DNA from: Clostridiaceae bacterium
Lineage (GTDB): Bacteria > Bacillota > Clostridia > Saccharofermentanales > DTU023
Assembly (NCBI GenBank): GCA_012511735.1
Contig: JAAZFK010000207.1
Span: forward strand, 1-22,420
Reading direction: 5' to 3'
DNA length: 22,420 nucleotides
A program made the position numbers and the translations under genes. Shown here piece after piece: positions 22,414 to 22,420 of this stretch (its first letter is position 1; every line of letters begins with the position of its first letter). Below the pieces are notes generated by a model. That model was not told the origin of the DNA, made no database searches, and saw only the letters and a program-made list of their open reading frames with translations.

Positions 22414-22420
22414 AGGAGGA
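22414..22420 (+). promoter_or_regulatory. Ribosome binding site at the window edge
   Basis: AGGAGGA forms the last seven bases. A gene should start a few bases beyond the window. In related genomes pheS is a common neighbour here, but nothing in the 94 bases after the methyltransferase identifies it, and no T-box-like element is seen. Confidence 0.5.

Noticed and set aside
22327..22420. T-box leader for a following pheS gene
   Set aside because: No AGGGTGGNACCGCG-like motif, specifier loop or terminator can be seen in the 94 bases available.
1..22420. CRISPR arrays, insertion sequences, attachment sites
   Set aside because: No regularly spaced repeats, transposase or integrase genes, or long terminal repeats are visible. 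The two tRNAs have no adjacent integrase or duplicated 3' end.

Overview
The window looks like a chromosomal segment of a fairly GC-rich member of the Bacillota, probably a clostridial anaerobe. Three things suggest this. A methylglyoxal-synthase relative follows a transpeptidase gene, as in clostridial cell-shape loci. SecA carries the long insertion after its GGNP motif that I recall from clostridial SecAs. The order infC-rpmI-rplT and then a SpoU-type RNA methyltransferase, with strong AGGAGG ribosome sites throughout, is typical of the phylum. This assignment is inference; no rRNA is present. I see no insertion sequence, phage gene, CRISPR array or origin, and no gene-free stretch over 300 bases.

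Layout. 1-1428: 3' end of a class B penicillin-binding protein, then a methylglyoxal-synthase-like gene coupled to a metallo-beta-lactamase-fold hydrolase, closed by a terminator. 1535-4199: three end-overlapping genes for TadE/DUF5702-type pseudopilin-like membrane proteins. 4270-9136: secA and a transketolase gene, closed by a perfect 15-bp hairpin. 9211-9938 (minus): tRNA-Thr(CGT) and a ferritin gene, each with its own promoter or -10 and terminator. 10140-13631: a coiled-coil, membrane-hairpin protein resembling a YhaN/SbcC-type ATPase whose ATPase motifs have eroded, followed by kbl. 13668-13743: tRNA-Lys(CTT) with a perfect consensus promoter. 13798-14877 (minus): a DUF3048/YerB-type lipoprotein, divergent from a sirtuin gene (14958-15728). 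15788-20059: a DUF21/CBS/CorC transporter and a P-type Ca2+ ATPase, probably one cation-homeostasis operon. 20056-21450: infC-rpmI-rplT with its own promoter, a leader that can fold into a terminator or an alternative pairing, and an infC gene that appears to start at ATC. 21478-22326: a SpoU-family methyltransferase. The last seven bases are a ribosome binding site for a gene beyond the edge.

Most of the window is housekeeping: cell wall, secretion, pentose phosphate and threonine/glycine metabolism, iron storage, cation transport and translation. The less ordinary items are two apparent pseudoenzymes (methylglyoxal-synthase-like and YhaN-like), an isolated trio of pseudopilin-like genes with no Tad motor genes in view, the infC leader with its non-ATG start, and a repeated arrangement in which the -35 box of the next transcription unit overlaps the stop codon of the preceding gene. 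I did not find a clear-cut new multi-gene system. The pseudopilin trio and the eroded ATPase are the best candidates for something undescribed.
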